Part shown: piece after piece, positions 49,674 through 62,054 of the stretch
Layout: each line of letters begins with the position of its first letter
How positions within the stretch are numbered: position 1 is the stretch's first letter
NCBI GenBank assembly: GCA_963082975.1
Contig: OY720349.1
Coordinates: 49,519,962-49,583,961, forward strand
Direction: 5' to 3'
Length of the DNA stretch: 64,000 nucleotides
Source of the DNA: Labia minor
Taxonomy: Eukaryota; Arthropoda; Insecta; Dermaptera; Spongiphoridae
Notes under the pieces: generated by a model
What the model was told of the DNA's origin: nothing
The model's database searches: none
Seen by the model: the letters and a program-made list of their open reading frames with translations, nothing else
Made by a program: the position numbers and the translations under genes

Positions 49674-52600
49674 ATTATGGAAATTTTAATATTTATTTAA
49701 AAAACATATCTAATATTTTGCTGGTCCTGAAGATTTTTAATTTTCATTATTTTAATATCATATTGAATTATTTTATTATATACTAATATATTATTAATGT
49801 ATGAATAGGAAATTTCACTTTTTGTATGCGAGAGTCGAATACACTTTCATGTCATGTTACATATTGGTACAAGAGTTAATATTTTGTATTGGCTATATAT
49901 GGTATCATTGTATTATTACATTATTATATTATATTCAAATACTGCTTAAATGTTTTTTTTAATCCTCCCACTTTCAATCCCCTCTCTAAGTTCTATAGAT
50001 GAAAAAGAAGTCTTGATATTGTTCCCTATCGATCTGCATTGTCCGACCGTACAACCGAAAGACAAGCGCAAGCGAGAAAATTATTACTATTATTTTTGTT
50101 TATTTATTTATTTATTTATTTTTCAGTGTTTTACAAAAATTTTTACATAAATCATATTTATATCATTTGAATGTTTTTTTTTAAATCGATATAAATAATC
50201 AGATATTTTTAATATAAACTAAAAAATAGTGTGAATTTAATCCATTTATTGGATTAAATAAATAAACTATAATTTTTTTAAATAAATTACTAGAGAATAA
50301 TAAAACAATATATTTTATTGATGAAGATGATGATCAGCGACTGACCGAAATGAGGATGTCATTTTTACCGTTGAAGCATAAATCCTTGACTACTGTTTTA
50401 TGAGAAGCGAGGGTTGCCAATTTCTCATTCCATTGATCTACTTCAATCAAATACAATAGGACACCTGAGTGACACGGCTTGAATTGGATGTGCCTTGGAA
50501 GTGGGGAAGGAAACTCTCAGACCACCCACTCATAAACACTACCCTAACTATTGCTTAACTACAAATACAAATAACTGATATATTTGCAACATACTAAAGA
50601 GAAATTTAATGATATGAATGGCATGATACAAAATTATAAAAGTGAGATGATTCATGTTTTATCAGGGTTAGAAAAAAAGATGAAGAAATATGGAAACTAT
50701 TTGAATAAGAGTAAATAAATTATTCAAGTACAGAGATATAATACAAAATTATAATTTTTATTTTTTTAATTTTTTTTATCTGTTTACACATATCGTGTTT
50801 TAAAAAAACTCAAATCATTGTATAATTATTATATAATTAAAAACAATCTGTTGTTTATCGTTAAAATATCAGGGCCTTGATTTTAAATATTTTAGAAACT
50901 AGAAGAAATGATAATTATAAAACATGTTTTAGTAGTCAATATTCAGTTATAACTCCAAATTTACTTTAAGGAAATTCTCAATAATATTAAATTTAAATAT
51001 ATTAATTAATTAATTTAAGTATGTTTATTATTTATTGAAAATCTTAAAAAATATTATTGAAATTATTTATTATAATTATGAAATAAAATAATAGTTTGTT
51101 CACTAAATTTTTTATTTATAATAAAATAAATAATTTTAAAGATAAATTTATTTTAATTCAAAATAGAAAATAATGTGAATATTGTTTGATTACATAAAAA
51201 AAATGCATTTTTCAGGCTCCTATAATTTATTGGAAAAAGTTATATTTTGAAAATTAAAAGATATTTTTCCTAGTTACAGGTAATATTTTTATAGCAAATA
51301 TAGAAAGATCCTTTGAAAATAGTTGAATTATTTATTTTTGTAAGACTATTTAGTTGATCATCATAATTAATTAGATTATAAGAATATTGATTTATAAATA
51401 ATGATATAATATGACTGAATGTGTGATACTAATAATTAATTATATACGATTATCGTGTATATATATATATATATATAGGGAGAGAGAGAGAGAGAGAAAG
51501 GGATTGAGAGAGATTTAAAATAAATATATCTAAAAAAATTAATTGTTCTGTATATAATGTCGATAAGTTAATAATTTTTAATATTATAATTAGTTATTAC
51601 TAATTTTGAATTAATTCGGAAAATAGAACGATTTCAATCAGTGAAATTAAATTTTGTAGATAGTATTTTTATATTTTTTTTAATATATATATGTTATAAT
51701 AAAAAAATAATAATATAAATTTAAATTAATATTTCTTTTTCTTTTATTTTTTAATAATTAAAATAATAATAATATTTAAATATATTAAAATTAAATTAAA
51801 AATGCTATCTATTAATTGAAATTTATAATTATAGGTAGATTTATGAATATAACATATTAAATAAATTAAAATATCAACTATTTTTAATAGGAATCATTTG
51901 AAATAATTCACTATAAAATATTAATAATTTTTTAATTAATTTTTAATTATATATTAATAATAATTCTAATATATTATATGGGAATTTCTATAGACATTAA
52001 ACAACTTATTCCAGAAAAATTTTTCTGGCTAAAATATTTTTCTTTCGAACAGCGATAAGCTACTCAGCCAATTCCTTGGAAATACGATAATATTAAAATA
52101 AAAGAAAATATTTTTTTTAGTTTGCATTTAAGAGACGTTTGAAGAAGACAACAGCTTGGCAGTGTGGGTGATGGTAAGTAATTAAGAACTTAATTTAATT
52201 TTTATATTTAATTATTATTATTAATTAATAATAGTTATTTTTTTTATTTTATACTTTCATTCTACATAAATACTTATATATATATATATATATATATATG
52301 GATTTGATTGCATTACAATGGTTTTTCCATTCAATCATATTTGAAGATAAATTCATGCATTAATTTAATTATTACTTAAGACTAAATAAATTTTTCAGTT
52401 ATCAATTTTATTATTATTGACAATTATTTATAAAATATTACTTAAATGCAATTTACTTTTACATTATATTGTCTTTTATATAAAAATAGATTTTTTTCTA
52501 TTTTATGGAGTTCGAAAGTAAAAATTTACTTCAAGGGTGGTAATATTTTACCAATATAATAATTTATAATATTAATTTATTTTTACTTTCCTATTTATTT

Positions 52601-53405
52601 TTAAAATATGCTAATTAATATTATAATCCAGTAAAAATATATAAAATTGAGAAACAAATCCAAAAGAATTTGAGTCTCAGATAATTAAAGAACTTTCCTG
52701 AGTAATTATACATAAGTTACTCAGAGATGGATATGGATTGACCTTAAGAGGACAAGACCTTCACCACTGTGATTGCTTTCCTATATTCAAAAAAAAACTT
52801 ATAAAAACCGAAAATTAGTGATTAAGTGAAAATTAAAAAATTAATTAATTAAATAATTTTCCGAACTTATAAAAATCGAAAATTAGTGAAAAAGGCATAA
52901 AACAATTGATAATATGTCATCCAAACTCCTATTTGGATGCAAACTTTAATCCTTTTTATCTCGTAATCTAGGAGCATCCGCCAAAAATTTCACATGAAAA
53001 GTCTATCAAAATATTAAAAGGAACGCACTGGTAAAGTTTTTTATCCAAATTCCTTTTGGAGTAACTTTTTTGTATAATTACCCTTTCCTGCATTATTTCA
53101 TTTTAATATTCGTAGTAAAATTAAATTAAAATTTTTATTCTAAATAATGAAATTGCCCGTTTATTTATTGATTCTTCATATCATTGAAATCTTAAAATAA
53201 TTCGATATCTACTTACTATTTAAACAATGCAATTATGATAAAATAGAGAAATTAATATGTTTATAATTATTTATAAGTTAAATTCCTTATTAATGACGAA
53301 TTGTGGATTTTTTAGTAATCATAACAGACGCATAAATATATACTGTTTTTAATAATAACACAGGATAGGAAAATAAAGAGAAAAATACTTCATTACGGTA
53401 AATGG
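49674..53405. other. Long gene-free AT-rich stretch
   Basis: No gene recognised. A TA/GA compound microsatellite lies at 51458-51500 and (TA)n at 52276-52299. A GC-richer block at about 50330-50560 (with GGCTTGAATTGGATGTGCCT) may be a decayed retroposon but has no identifiable ends. Confidence 0.4.
51458..51500. repeat. Compound (TA)n(GA)n microsatellite
   Basis: TA run followed directly by GAGAGAGA. Confidence 0.85.
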
Positions 53406-53417
53406 CAAATCTAGAAA

Positions 53418-53905
53418 AAAAAAAAGAAAAAAACCTCTGACTTTTTACGTTTGAACAACGCCTATCAAGCCAGTTATATCAATGAGGTGTCCTATGATCA
53501 GTAGAACGGGTCCTCTCAACCTTTACCTTGATTTTCAAGTAGCTATCAAGTAGCTTTTTCTCAATGTTGTTACCGGAGGCTGGGTTGACTCCGTCCCATA
53601 GACCAGTGCTCCGCAACCGGTGTGACGCGGCACACTGGTTTGCCTTAAAGGAGATACATGAATATAAGAAATTTATATTTTTTTGATTTATAATTATATT
53701 ATATGCGGATTTCTAAGTTTCATTTGATCGCGGCGGCACACCTGTATCTCCTTTAAGGCAAACCAGTGTGCCGCGTCACACCGGTTGCGGAGCACTGCCA
53801 TAGACCCCAGCTAGGGAAATTCCCTTGCCAGGCCCGGGACTTGAACCCGGGACCATGTGAATGTGAGGCAGGTTCACTAGCCGCACACCCAATGGGCGCC
53901 TTCTT
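53418..53905 (-). repeat. tRNA-derived SINE, copy 2, with 12-bp target duplication
   Basis: Minus-strand SINE. The tRNA-like head reads GGCGCCCATTGGGTGTGCGG with CTAGTGAACC (A-box region), and the B box is GGTTCAAGTCC. The body shares CTAGCTGGGGTCTATGG with copy 1, and the 3' end GTCAGAGGTTTTTTT runs into T-rich tail. Both sides carry CAAATCTAGAAA (53406-53417 and 53906-53917), a perfect target duplication expected from target-primed reverse transcription. A hAT-type MITE interrupts it at 53604-53797. Without that insert the SINE is about 286 bp. Confidence 0.88.
53604..53797. mobile_element. hAT-type MITE nested in the SINE, exact 8-bp target duplication
   Basis: Ends are CAGTGCTCCGCAACCGGTGT and its reverse complement. 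Inverted arms extend for about 60 bp each (GCGGCACACTGGTTTGCC). The flanks are CCATAGAC at 53596-53603 and 53798-53805, an exact 8-bp duplication. 194 bp, non-coding. Confidence 0.92.
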
Positions 53906-53917
53906 CAAATCTAGAAA

Positions 53918-55014
53918 TCATTTATTATATTAAATTTGTCTTTTATAACTTTTTTGTCTTATAAAAATATATTTTTTGTTTGATAATTTAATATCTTGAA
54001 CATTTTATTTTCATATTTGTACCCAATGATTTCGTAATACTATCAATAAAAAAAAATCATCACTAAAATTTCAGTGTTAATGTAGTGATACTTTTGTCAA
54101 TTAAAAAAAAATATTAATGTAATAATTATAGAAAAATTTTAATTATATAAGTGCATGCATCGAGTTTATATTCAAAAACTAAATTATTCAAAAATAATCA
54201 ATGGTTTATTTAAAAAAGAAAATGTTTTATTAATAACCATTGTGGCTTAAAAATATATAAATATATATTAGTGTGATAATAATAAAACCAAAATTTGGTT
54301 TTTAAAAATAAATATTCACTTAAATATTGCAAATTATAATTAATGTAATTTTATGCAAGATATTATAAAATTCTTGTTATCATATTTATGGAACAAAAGT
54401 GAAAAAACCTAAAAATAAAAACAGATATAGAGAGGATTCTATTTGTTTTAACATTCTACCGAAATAACGAATTCTGCGAACAGGATATCTTATCTTATTA
54501 TGCTAGCTAAAATTGTATATATGTATTTATCTATATATATTGGTTCTCAAAAACCGCTCTAACGATTTTTTTCAAATTCACACTAGATATAGTATTTATA
54601 AAGAAAAATTAAGTTTTATTGATGATATCTCTTGAAACATACAGCTTCATTATTAATTTCTTAATTGAAAATTATATATGGAAAACGTCAAAATTTTTAA
54701 TACTGCCTGCTAAGACAGTAAAAAAATGACAATTTTTTATCTAAATACATATAGTCCAGCGGTTGGACTGATGTTTTAACGAGTGGATTTCGTCGGTTCG
54801 AAACTCGCCGGGTGAATCGTTATTTAAAAATGAAAATAATGATTTTGTTATTTTTTTTTCTTTTTATCTATTGTTTACTTTTTAATAAATTACTATTCTA
54901 TATTTATTTATTCATTGTTCTTTTATTAATAAAGTTTTAGATAGTTTTATAAGTTTTAATATTTTTTCAATAAAATATTATTCAATATATTTATTAATAT
55001 TATTTTATTTATTA
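53918..55014. other. AT-rich, little recognised
   Basis: No gene. At 54765-54825 there is a tRNA-like fragment (AGTCCAGCGGTTGG then GTCGGTTCGAAACTC) whose T stem does not pair, so it is a pseudo-tRNA or SINE remnant. Confidence 0.4.
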
Positions 55015-56180
55015 TTATTGAGTACCCGAAGTTCCATTCATTTTAATCAGATTGATGCAATGATGCAACAGTTAATAATTGTAATATTGTAATAAATTTC
55101 TATCTTGAAAATTGTTACATATTATTCAGGATATTTTAAAAACTATTTCTTTCTTTAATTAATATTCATTTTTTCTATAAGTCAGATATATTTCCAAATA
55201 TTAAATAATTTTTGAAGTGAAAACTTCTTTAGCGGCGTTGAGCACTTTTGCGGGATGGGGAAAAAGTATAGAACTCGCGTGATCGTGACCAACACCATGA
55301 AACCATCTGCTTTCAAATTTCTTATAACAGAGCGCGAAATTTGAATTGTCATTAGAACTGTTTTATAAATTATCTCTAACATATAAATATATATTTATTA
55401 TGTAAAGTTCATTTCATATATACATATATAATCAAAATTATACGAAATGAACTTCACATAATAAATATATATTTTATGTTAGAGATAAGAATTATAAAAC
55501 AGTTCGTATTGCAATATTTTAAACAAAGTTGTGTATTTATATATATATAAATATAAGTTACAAATTTGTTTAAAATATATGTTTAAAATAATATATAAGT
55601 TATATATATATACATGCATATGAAATTCATCTTTCTCGTGAAATAGCGCGAATTTCGTCTGTTTTAAAATTTCTTACGCAGAAGTTTTCACTTCTGTCGG
55701 CCAGTCCCACGACTGCCAATTTTGCTTTTTTAATTCCGAAAAGCTGCAAAGCACGTTTTTTTGTCTTTAGTTTGTTTTATAACCACTTGGGGCGCTAAAC
55801 AGTTTTTCAAAAAAACACTATAGAAAAAAAATATATGTACCTATATATTATATATTTATGTATTATTGAGGAGCACAAGTTCATTAATTTTAATCAGATT
55901 GATGCAAATGTGTAACATTTAATAATTGTAATAAATAATTAAAGAATTGTGTATCAATATTTTTTAAAGGGTAGAGCGAGAGCTCGGTGTCCCAGGTATT
56001 AATATTACCAGCCAAATCCAATAATAATGAATCATTTTTTTTAACTTAAGTACCGAGCCGAGGCTCGGGGTCCCGGTACTGATATCATTAATGACGTCAG
56101 GTCTTTTGGTCGACGTCTTTTTGCAGAGAGGAACATAACCCGAAATTATTTCTCTTGTCTATGAAATAATCTTCATTAAA
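55015..56180. repeat. Cluster of repeat fragments and hairpins
   Basis: Direct repeats at about 55018-55110 and 55860-55935 share TTTTAATCAGATTGATGCAA. Between them lies an imperfect 60-bp inverted repeat (about 55360-55419 against 55443-55504, containing TTATTATGT.AAGTTCATTTC). GC-richer pieces follow (CGGCCAGTCCCACGACTGCC; GCCGAGGCTCGGGGTCCCGG). It looks like one dismembered transposon with repeated ends, not classified. Confidence 0.5.
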
Positions 56181-57111
56181 AATTTAGTGAATTTAGATGG
56201 ACTAGTAAAATTAATATTAATATTAATATATATATACATATGTATATATATATTGGGGTTGCGAGATTTAGATTAAAAAATGCCACATTTTCGTCCGTTC
56301 ATTAAAAAAAAAAAAAAATTGACTTAAATGTAATGTATGTACCTACATAAACTTACATAAAAAATAAAGAGGGTTTTCTTCTTCATAATAATAATTAATT
56401 GGTATTATTTGGCTGAGATACTGATTGCATCTGATTGATGTGATGCGATGCAAATTAAAATGATCATAAAAAATGCCAATTAAATGATAGCTTATATATA
56501 TATATTTATATACAAAAATGCTACAAATTTCTATTATACAATAGATTAAATTAATTCATTTAATATAGAAATTTTTATTTCTTTTAAATTATTATTTATT
56601 TCCCTATAAATGTTACCAAGGTGCATATATTTATTTTATATATTAAAAAAATATGGGGTATATTCTTTTTGCGGAGATGAAATTTAATTCGAAGTATAGT
56701 ACGGGAACTCATGATTTCTCCACTTACCCTTCTCAATTCCTTAAAATAGAGAAATCATATCTTTTGCATTCACTTTTCTTTCCTTCCTAAACCTTTTAAT
56801 TCAATTTCTAATTTTTTTTAAGTAATATCGGTATAAATGGGCAAGGCACGCTCCAGATAAATAAATATTAAAAAATTAAATTAAATTTAATTTAAAAACT
56901 TATTAAATATATATAATATTAAAATTTGATTATTTAAAATTAAAAAAAAACAACCTACTATCAAACCTCGTTTATCTTCGTCTCGTATTGCGTGGTTTCG
57001 TTTTAACGTCGTAGGCTAAAATCCAATTTTTTTTTCTTTATTTTAAACTTTCTTATCATATTAAATATGTAGTTTCCAGTTTAGGATACACTATTTATAT
57101 TAGAAAATTAG
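56181..57111. other. AT-rich, nothing recognised
   Basis: No gene or clear element. Confidence 0.5.
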
Positions 57112-57704
57112 CTGGAGTGTCTCCACTCGACTATCTCGCAATTTGAATTGGATTAAATAATATAATATATTATATTTAAATTAAATTTAATTAATTATAA
57201 ATTATAAATAATAAATATTAAACCAGCGCATGTTTGGCTTTTTGTTGATGGCACCACGTCACGTGTTGGCGCGTGAGATTTGCGTGTTAAAAAATTAATT
57301 CTGGTAATTTCAGCGAATCAGTCAAGCTGAAATTCTATATATAGTAGTTTTATACAATTTTTAATCATGTGAAAAATTATCAAACATAAATCTTTATTTT
57401 TACGGTCACTTTAGAAGAAAAAAAATCAAAACGTTGTAGGTAATGACCCTCTTCCGGTTGAGCTACATTTCTCAAAAGTTGATAGAAAACTATGAATTTT
57501 GAATAATGCCCATGTACCAAATTTCATCATTCTAGCTCAAACCGTTTTTGCGTAATCTTGGTTACATACATACACACACACACAGACAGACATTTTTCTC
57601 AACCTTACTGAAAATGATTCAGGAACCTTCAATACGTATAAAAACATCAAAATCTCAACATCGAAAATTTTCGTGATCGCAATACTATCTCTTACGAAAT
57701 AGTA
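57112..57704 (+). repeat. 600-bp dispersed family, copy 3
   Basis: Closest to copy 1, sharing AATTAGCTGGAGTGTCTCC at the start and ACTATCTCTTACGAAATAGT at the end. One substitution opens the terminal hairpin. Confidence 0.88.
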
Positions 57705-58663
57705 AAAATCATGTTTTCTAAATACATTATACAAATATCTTTTAAAATTTGAATATATTTAATGAAACTTTTCTACCATATACTGAGTCAACTCTTAAAT
57801 TCCTATCCTCTCTAATCTGTCTTACATGATCATTTTCTTCTTCATTTTTCATATTAGATATCGTTTGTTGTTTTCTTAAAAAAATATTTTTATTAATTTT
57901 CCCTTTCCTGTTTCTATTCATCTTAATTTATCTTTTGCAATTGTATAAATATTATATATAAATAAAAACACATCATGTAATACCATCTCATTAAATGATC
58001 AAAAAATAATATAAACAATTTTCAAATATTTTAAAAAATACTAAAATTAAGTAATTTAAAAAAATCAAGTTTATTGTAACAATATAATTTAACTAAATCC
58101 ATTTTTAAAACAAATAAGGGACAATTATAAAATTTCATCCGGAAATATTTGTTGTTGATATAAACCAAAGGGAAAACAAGAAATGTTTACTATGTGTTTG
58201 TTGCTCGGTTTCTTATTCGATGTTGGCTGTTTGAAGGGTACCTTCCTCTCCTACCCCTTCCCCTATTATTCCTCCCACATCCCCTTTACTCTCGATTATC
58301 GCTTCGCTACTCTTTTCTTACCCTTCTCTCTTCTCATTCCCTTTTTACTTTCTGATTCATACACTTTAATAAGTTTAAAATTTGGTATCGATTGGTTCTT
58401 CTTTGGCGTATTACATTCAAAATAAATACACTCTATCGTTGATATAATATAATAGAAAATATCTTTAATTTTCAGGATTTATAATATAGTCAAAATACTT
58501 CTGTAATGTATGTGTTTCTACCAATAACCTCTTTCGGTAGTGTTCACATTTACTATATCATCCCATGATTTGACCTGAGGTTTTTCTTATAAACATCATA
58601 ATCAATTATAATATTATAATATTTATATATATATATAATGCTATTATTTTATAAATTATATTA
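57705..58663. other. AT-rich, nothing recognised
   Basis: A pyrimidine-rich patch at 58235-58350 has an open frame but no recognisable protein. Confidence 0.45.
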
Positions 58664-60233
58664 CACTCAATACCTCGCTTTGCGTCATTCCGAAGTTGCG
58701 TCGTTTAGTACTAATTTTCACTGTGCGTCGGAAGATTTTCGAGGTTGGATTGTATTGGGTTCGAGTCTAAATTTTGTGTTTTATGAAATTTTTTGAAATT
58801 TTCTTTTTACTATCTCGCCAGTATTGCGATCATGAAAATTTTTGATGCCGAGATTTTGATGTTTTTTTACGTTTTGAAGGTCCCTGTGTCATTTTCACTA
58901 AGGTTGAGAAAAATGTCTGTGTGCGTGTATGTATATATATATATATATATGTTATATGTGTGTGTGTGTGTGTGTATGTAGACAAGATTACTCAAAAACA
59001 GTTTGAGCTAGAATAATGAAATTTGGTACACGGGCATTATTCAAATTCGTAGATTTCTATCAACTTTTGAGAAATGTAGCTCATCCAGAAGTGGGTGATT
59101 AGCTACCTCGTTTTCAATTTTTTTTCCTCTAAACTCTAAACTGACTGTAAAATTAAAGATATATGTTTGATAGTTTTTCACATGATTAAAAATTGTATAA
59201 AACTGCTATAAGTTCAGCTTGATTGAATCGCCGAAAGTACTGGAATTAAATTTTTAACTCGTTGATTGGCAATCACACGCCAGCGTGTGACGTGGTGTCA
59301 TCGACAAATTATTAATTTTACTTAATAATTTATATAATTAATTAAATTTAATTTAAATATAATATATGTTAACTCATCCAAATCAAATTTGCGAGATAGT
59401 CGAATGGAGACAGCCCAGATTTTTTTCTCTGGAAGGATATCCCATAATGTAATTTGTAATTTTAATTAATTAATTTATTTATTATTATTTATTTTATTTA
59501 CTAATTTTAATTTATTTTTAAATAGATTATAATTATATATTGAATTGTTCGTTTCATCTATGTGTAAATTCAATAATTGCAATTTAAAAATAGTCAAATT
59601 TTTATTTACGTGAAAAATTAAATGACAAGTGACAAAACAATATTTAAAAAATTTATCTTTACTAGTGAGAGACCTTCACAAATTTTGTAAATGATATTTT
59701 GTAATTTTTTGTTTAATTTTCAAATAAATATTGTATATTACATAGAACATCTTTGTTTCTTTTAGATATGTAAATTACATAAAAGTTTATGGAATTTTTA
59801 GTTAAGTGAAAAATTATTTATTTAGATATAAAACCAACATTTCTGAAAAAGCATAAATGATTGAAAATTCTACAGTTTTTTAATTCCCAATATTCCTCCA
59901 TTTTTGTGAAAGAAAACCGACTTACGACAACAGCCACTATGGGCTCATCAGACAGTGATTAATTTTAATTTTGTTTTTCATAAATTAATTGAATAGTTTA
60001 TTTTGTTTTATTTGATTACGTTTTTTTCGTTTTTTGTATTATGTAATAAAATTTTATATTATTTTTGTTTTTTAAATGTTTACTTTATTCAATTTTCTTT
60101 TTAAAAAGTAATATTTTCGTAATCTTGGAACCTATTTATATGGTTTGCTATAGAAAATCTTAATTCACTTTCCGCTGTTTCAAGTTGCGTTGTTTTTTTT
60201 AACCTATCCCCAACGCAAAGTGAGGTATTGGTG
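58664..60233. mobile_element. Unclassified inverted-repeat element interrupted by 600-bp family copy
   Basis: Ends are CACTCAATACCTCGCTTTGC at 58664 and, reversed, CACCAATACCTCACTTTGCG at 60233. A GAAGTTGCGTCGTTT motif inside the left end recurs as CAAGTTGCGTTGTTT near the right end. No transposase is visible and no target duplication is certain. It is split by the inverted repeat copy at 58808-59420. Confidence 0.6.
58808..59420 (-). repeat. 600-bp dispersed family, copy 4 (inverted, nested)
   Basis: Reverse orientation: begins ACTATCTCGCCAGTATTGCG and ends GCGAGATAGTCGAATGGAG. A long TA plus GT microsatellite (58929-58978) replaces the short CA tract of other copies. Here the 3' terminal hairpin is collapsed to one arm. 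Confidence 0.88.
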
Positions 60234-61600
60234 TATATACTTTACTTAAATATACAGTATATATATATAGGGAAGAGTTGTCATATGACTGAATGCTGTT
60301 TACATATGCATTAGCTAAAATTTTAACAAATATTATGATTTACCAATTGATTAACCAATTGCTCTATTTAATAGGAATTTTTAATAATTCATTGTGATAA
60401 TTATGGTGATATGAACACTTTTCCAAAATTTTGCAAAAATACTATTTAGGCAATCGTTATATTCAATAGCATCAACTGGTTTCAAATATCGTACTTTATA
60501 TATTGGATTAAAATTTGATAGAGAATCATAAGAAAAATTGTATTTTGAGTTTACTTTATGTTTAATATACATTACAAAAAAAAAACTCTAATATAACAAT
60601 TAAATACAATTAGAAGCTTTTGAAAGAACTATAAATCTATTTAATTGATTTAATTAATTAATTATTAATTAATTTAATTTATCTATTAGTCACACATTCA
60701 CTTGTATTCGTTACTTCATCTTATACTTAAAGAATAGGCTCAGGCTCAATAGTGTTTAATAATTCGCCAGTTTCACGTATAGACTAAAGCTCTTTTTCAG
60801 GTTCAGTAGTGTTTAATAATGCGCTAGCTGGCTAGCTAATAAGCAACAACTTATTGATCTACAATTGCTAAGTTTGAAAGAATTAACATTTGCAGTTTTA
60901 TAATAAGCTATTGTTATTAAATGAGTGATTTCGTATTATGTCACACATTGGCCTGCTATACATTTCATTCATTGGGTAAATGCTTGAACGTAATATTTTT
61001 GCATAGGGTCATACACTCCCTTATCAAATGGATGCAACCTAAGAGTTGTAAAGACAGCTAATTACAACAGAATAACTCCATTCTGACTTGTTGGTTCTAA
61101 TGCTTCTAAATTATTATCATGTCTATTATGGTACATGAGAATTTGTACTTATATGATTTATGAAACCACAGTGTGGTACGATTTTGGAAAAATATATCCT
61201 GCAAATTAATTGAAGTTAACCTTAATACATTTTTAGAATCATATACTTCCTATGTTCGAAAATAGGGTATATATTTGAATCTTTTACATGTCCAAAAATA
61301 TGATATACATACACATTTTTATGATGGTTTAACAGCCCTAGCTATACGAACGTAAGTGATACGTTTACTATATTATCGCTAAATTATTTTTTAATTTTAT
61401 AAAATAATTTATTATAATAAAATAAAAATGAATACTAAATACTATTAATTTGTCCATGATTATTTAGGAGTATATACCTATAACGTACGAAATTTTCAAA
61501 AATATATGGGAATTCCCCAGAAAGTGTATATTTATATTAAATTCAGTCGATTATAATTGTTAAAAATTTACCTGATTCATTTTAATTGTCAATTTCAAAA
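60234..61600. other. AT-rich, no gene recognised
   Basis: A minus-strand open stretch at 60381-60572 (YKVRYLKPVDAIEYNDCLNS) reads like protein but has no recognised family, partner exons or clear splice sites. Confidence 0.35.
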
Positions 61601-61830
61601 AAAACTTCATGCTATGTTGTTTTTCAGCAAACATTCTCTGCAACGATCTGAAATCAGGATATAGTTACTAGGGGCCACGTCTGGGGAGTACGGTGGCTGG
61701 AAAATAAATTCACAGCCCGAATAATGTAATTTCGTTGTTTTGAAAATAAGAAAAGTTGCTTCTCTAAAAATGCTATATCTTGCAAAATAATCGCCTGATG
61801 ACTGACTTATTATATGGTAACTACAATCTA
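61601..61830 (-). pseudogene. Tc1/mariner transposase fragment
   Basis: Minus-strand fragment with FQPPYSPDVAPSNYILI, the third catalytic aspartate region of a mariner-type transposase, preceded by degenerate sequence. A hAT-like MITE adjoins its right side. Neither inverted end was found. Confidence 0.65.
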
Positions 61831-62054
61831 AATCAGGGGTTGGCACCTTTTTCAATAGTCGGGCGCTTTTTTGAAATAATATAACAGGGGTGGGCACACT
61901 TGGTGATACTTAAGGCCTGGAAAATCGTGACCGAAAAATCATTTTACTTTTTTTTTCTTTTAGAACCATATTGAAAAAATTTAAAAAAGTCTGATCGCAG
62001 TCCAGCGAGGGCGCATTAAAAATCGTTCGGGGGCGCCGCGTTGCCTACCCCTGA
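61831..62054. mobile_element. hAT-like MITE pair (nested termini)
   Basis: ATCAGGGGTTGGCACC at 61831 and TTGCCTACCCCTGAT at 62054 are inverted ends of the CAGGGGTNGGC type. A second end of the same type (CAGGGGTGGGCACACTTG) starts inside at about 61885. No matching 8-bp flanks, so the ends may come from two copies. Confidence 0.5.

Noticed and set aside
54765-54825. Possible tRNA gene
   Set aside because: It has A- and B-box-like parts, but the T stem and acceptor stem do not pair.
57537-57734. Open frames such as this one and those at 49360, 49481 and 58793
   Set aside because: They are read through copies of the 600-bp non-coding repeat, and the frames are not conserved between copies.
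58183-58425. 80-codon open frame with hydrophobic residues
   Set aside because: It arises from a pyrimidine-rich tract; no homology or splice context.
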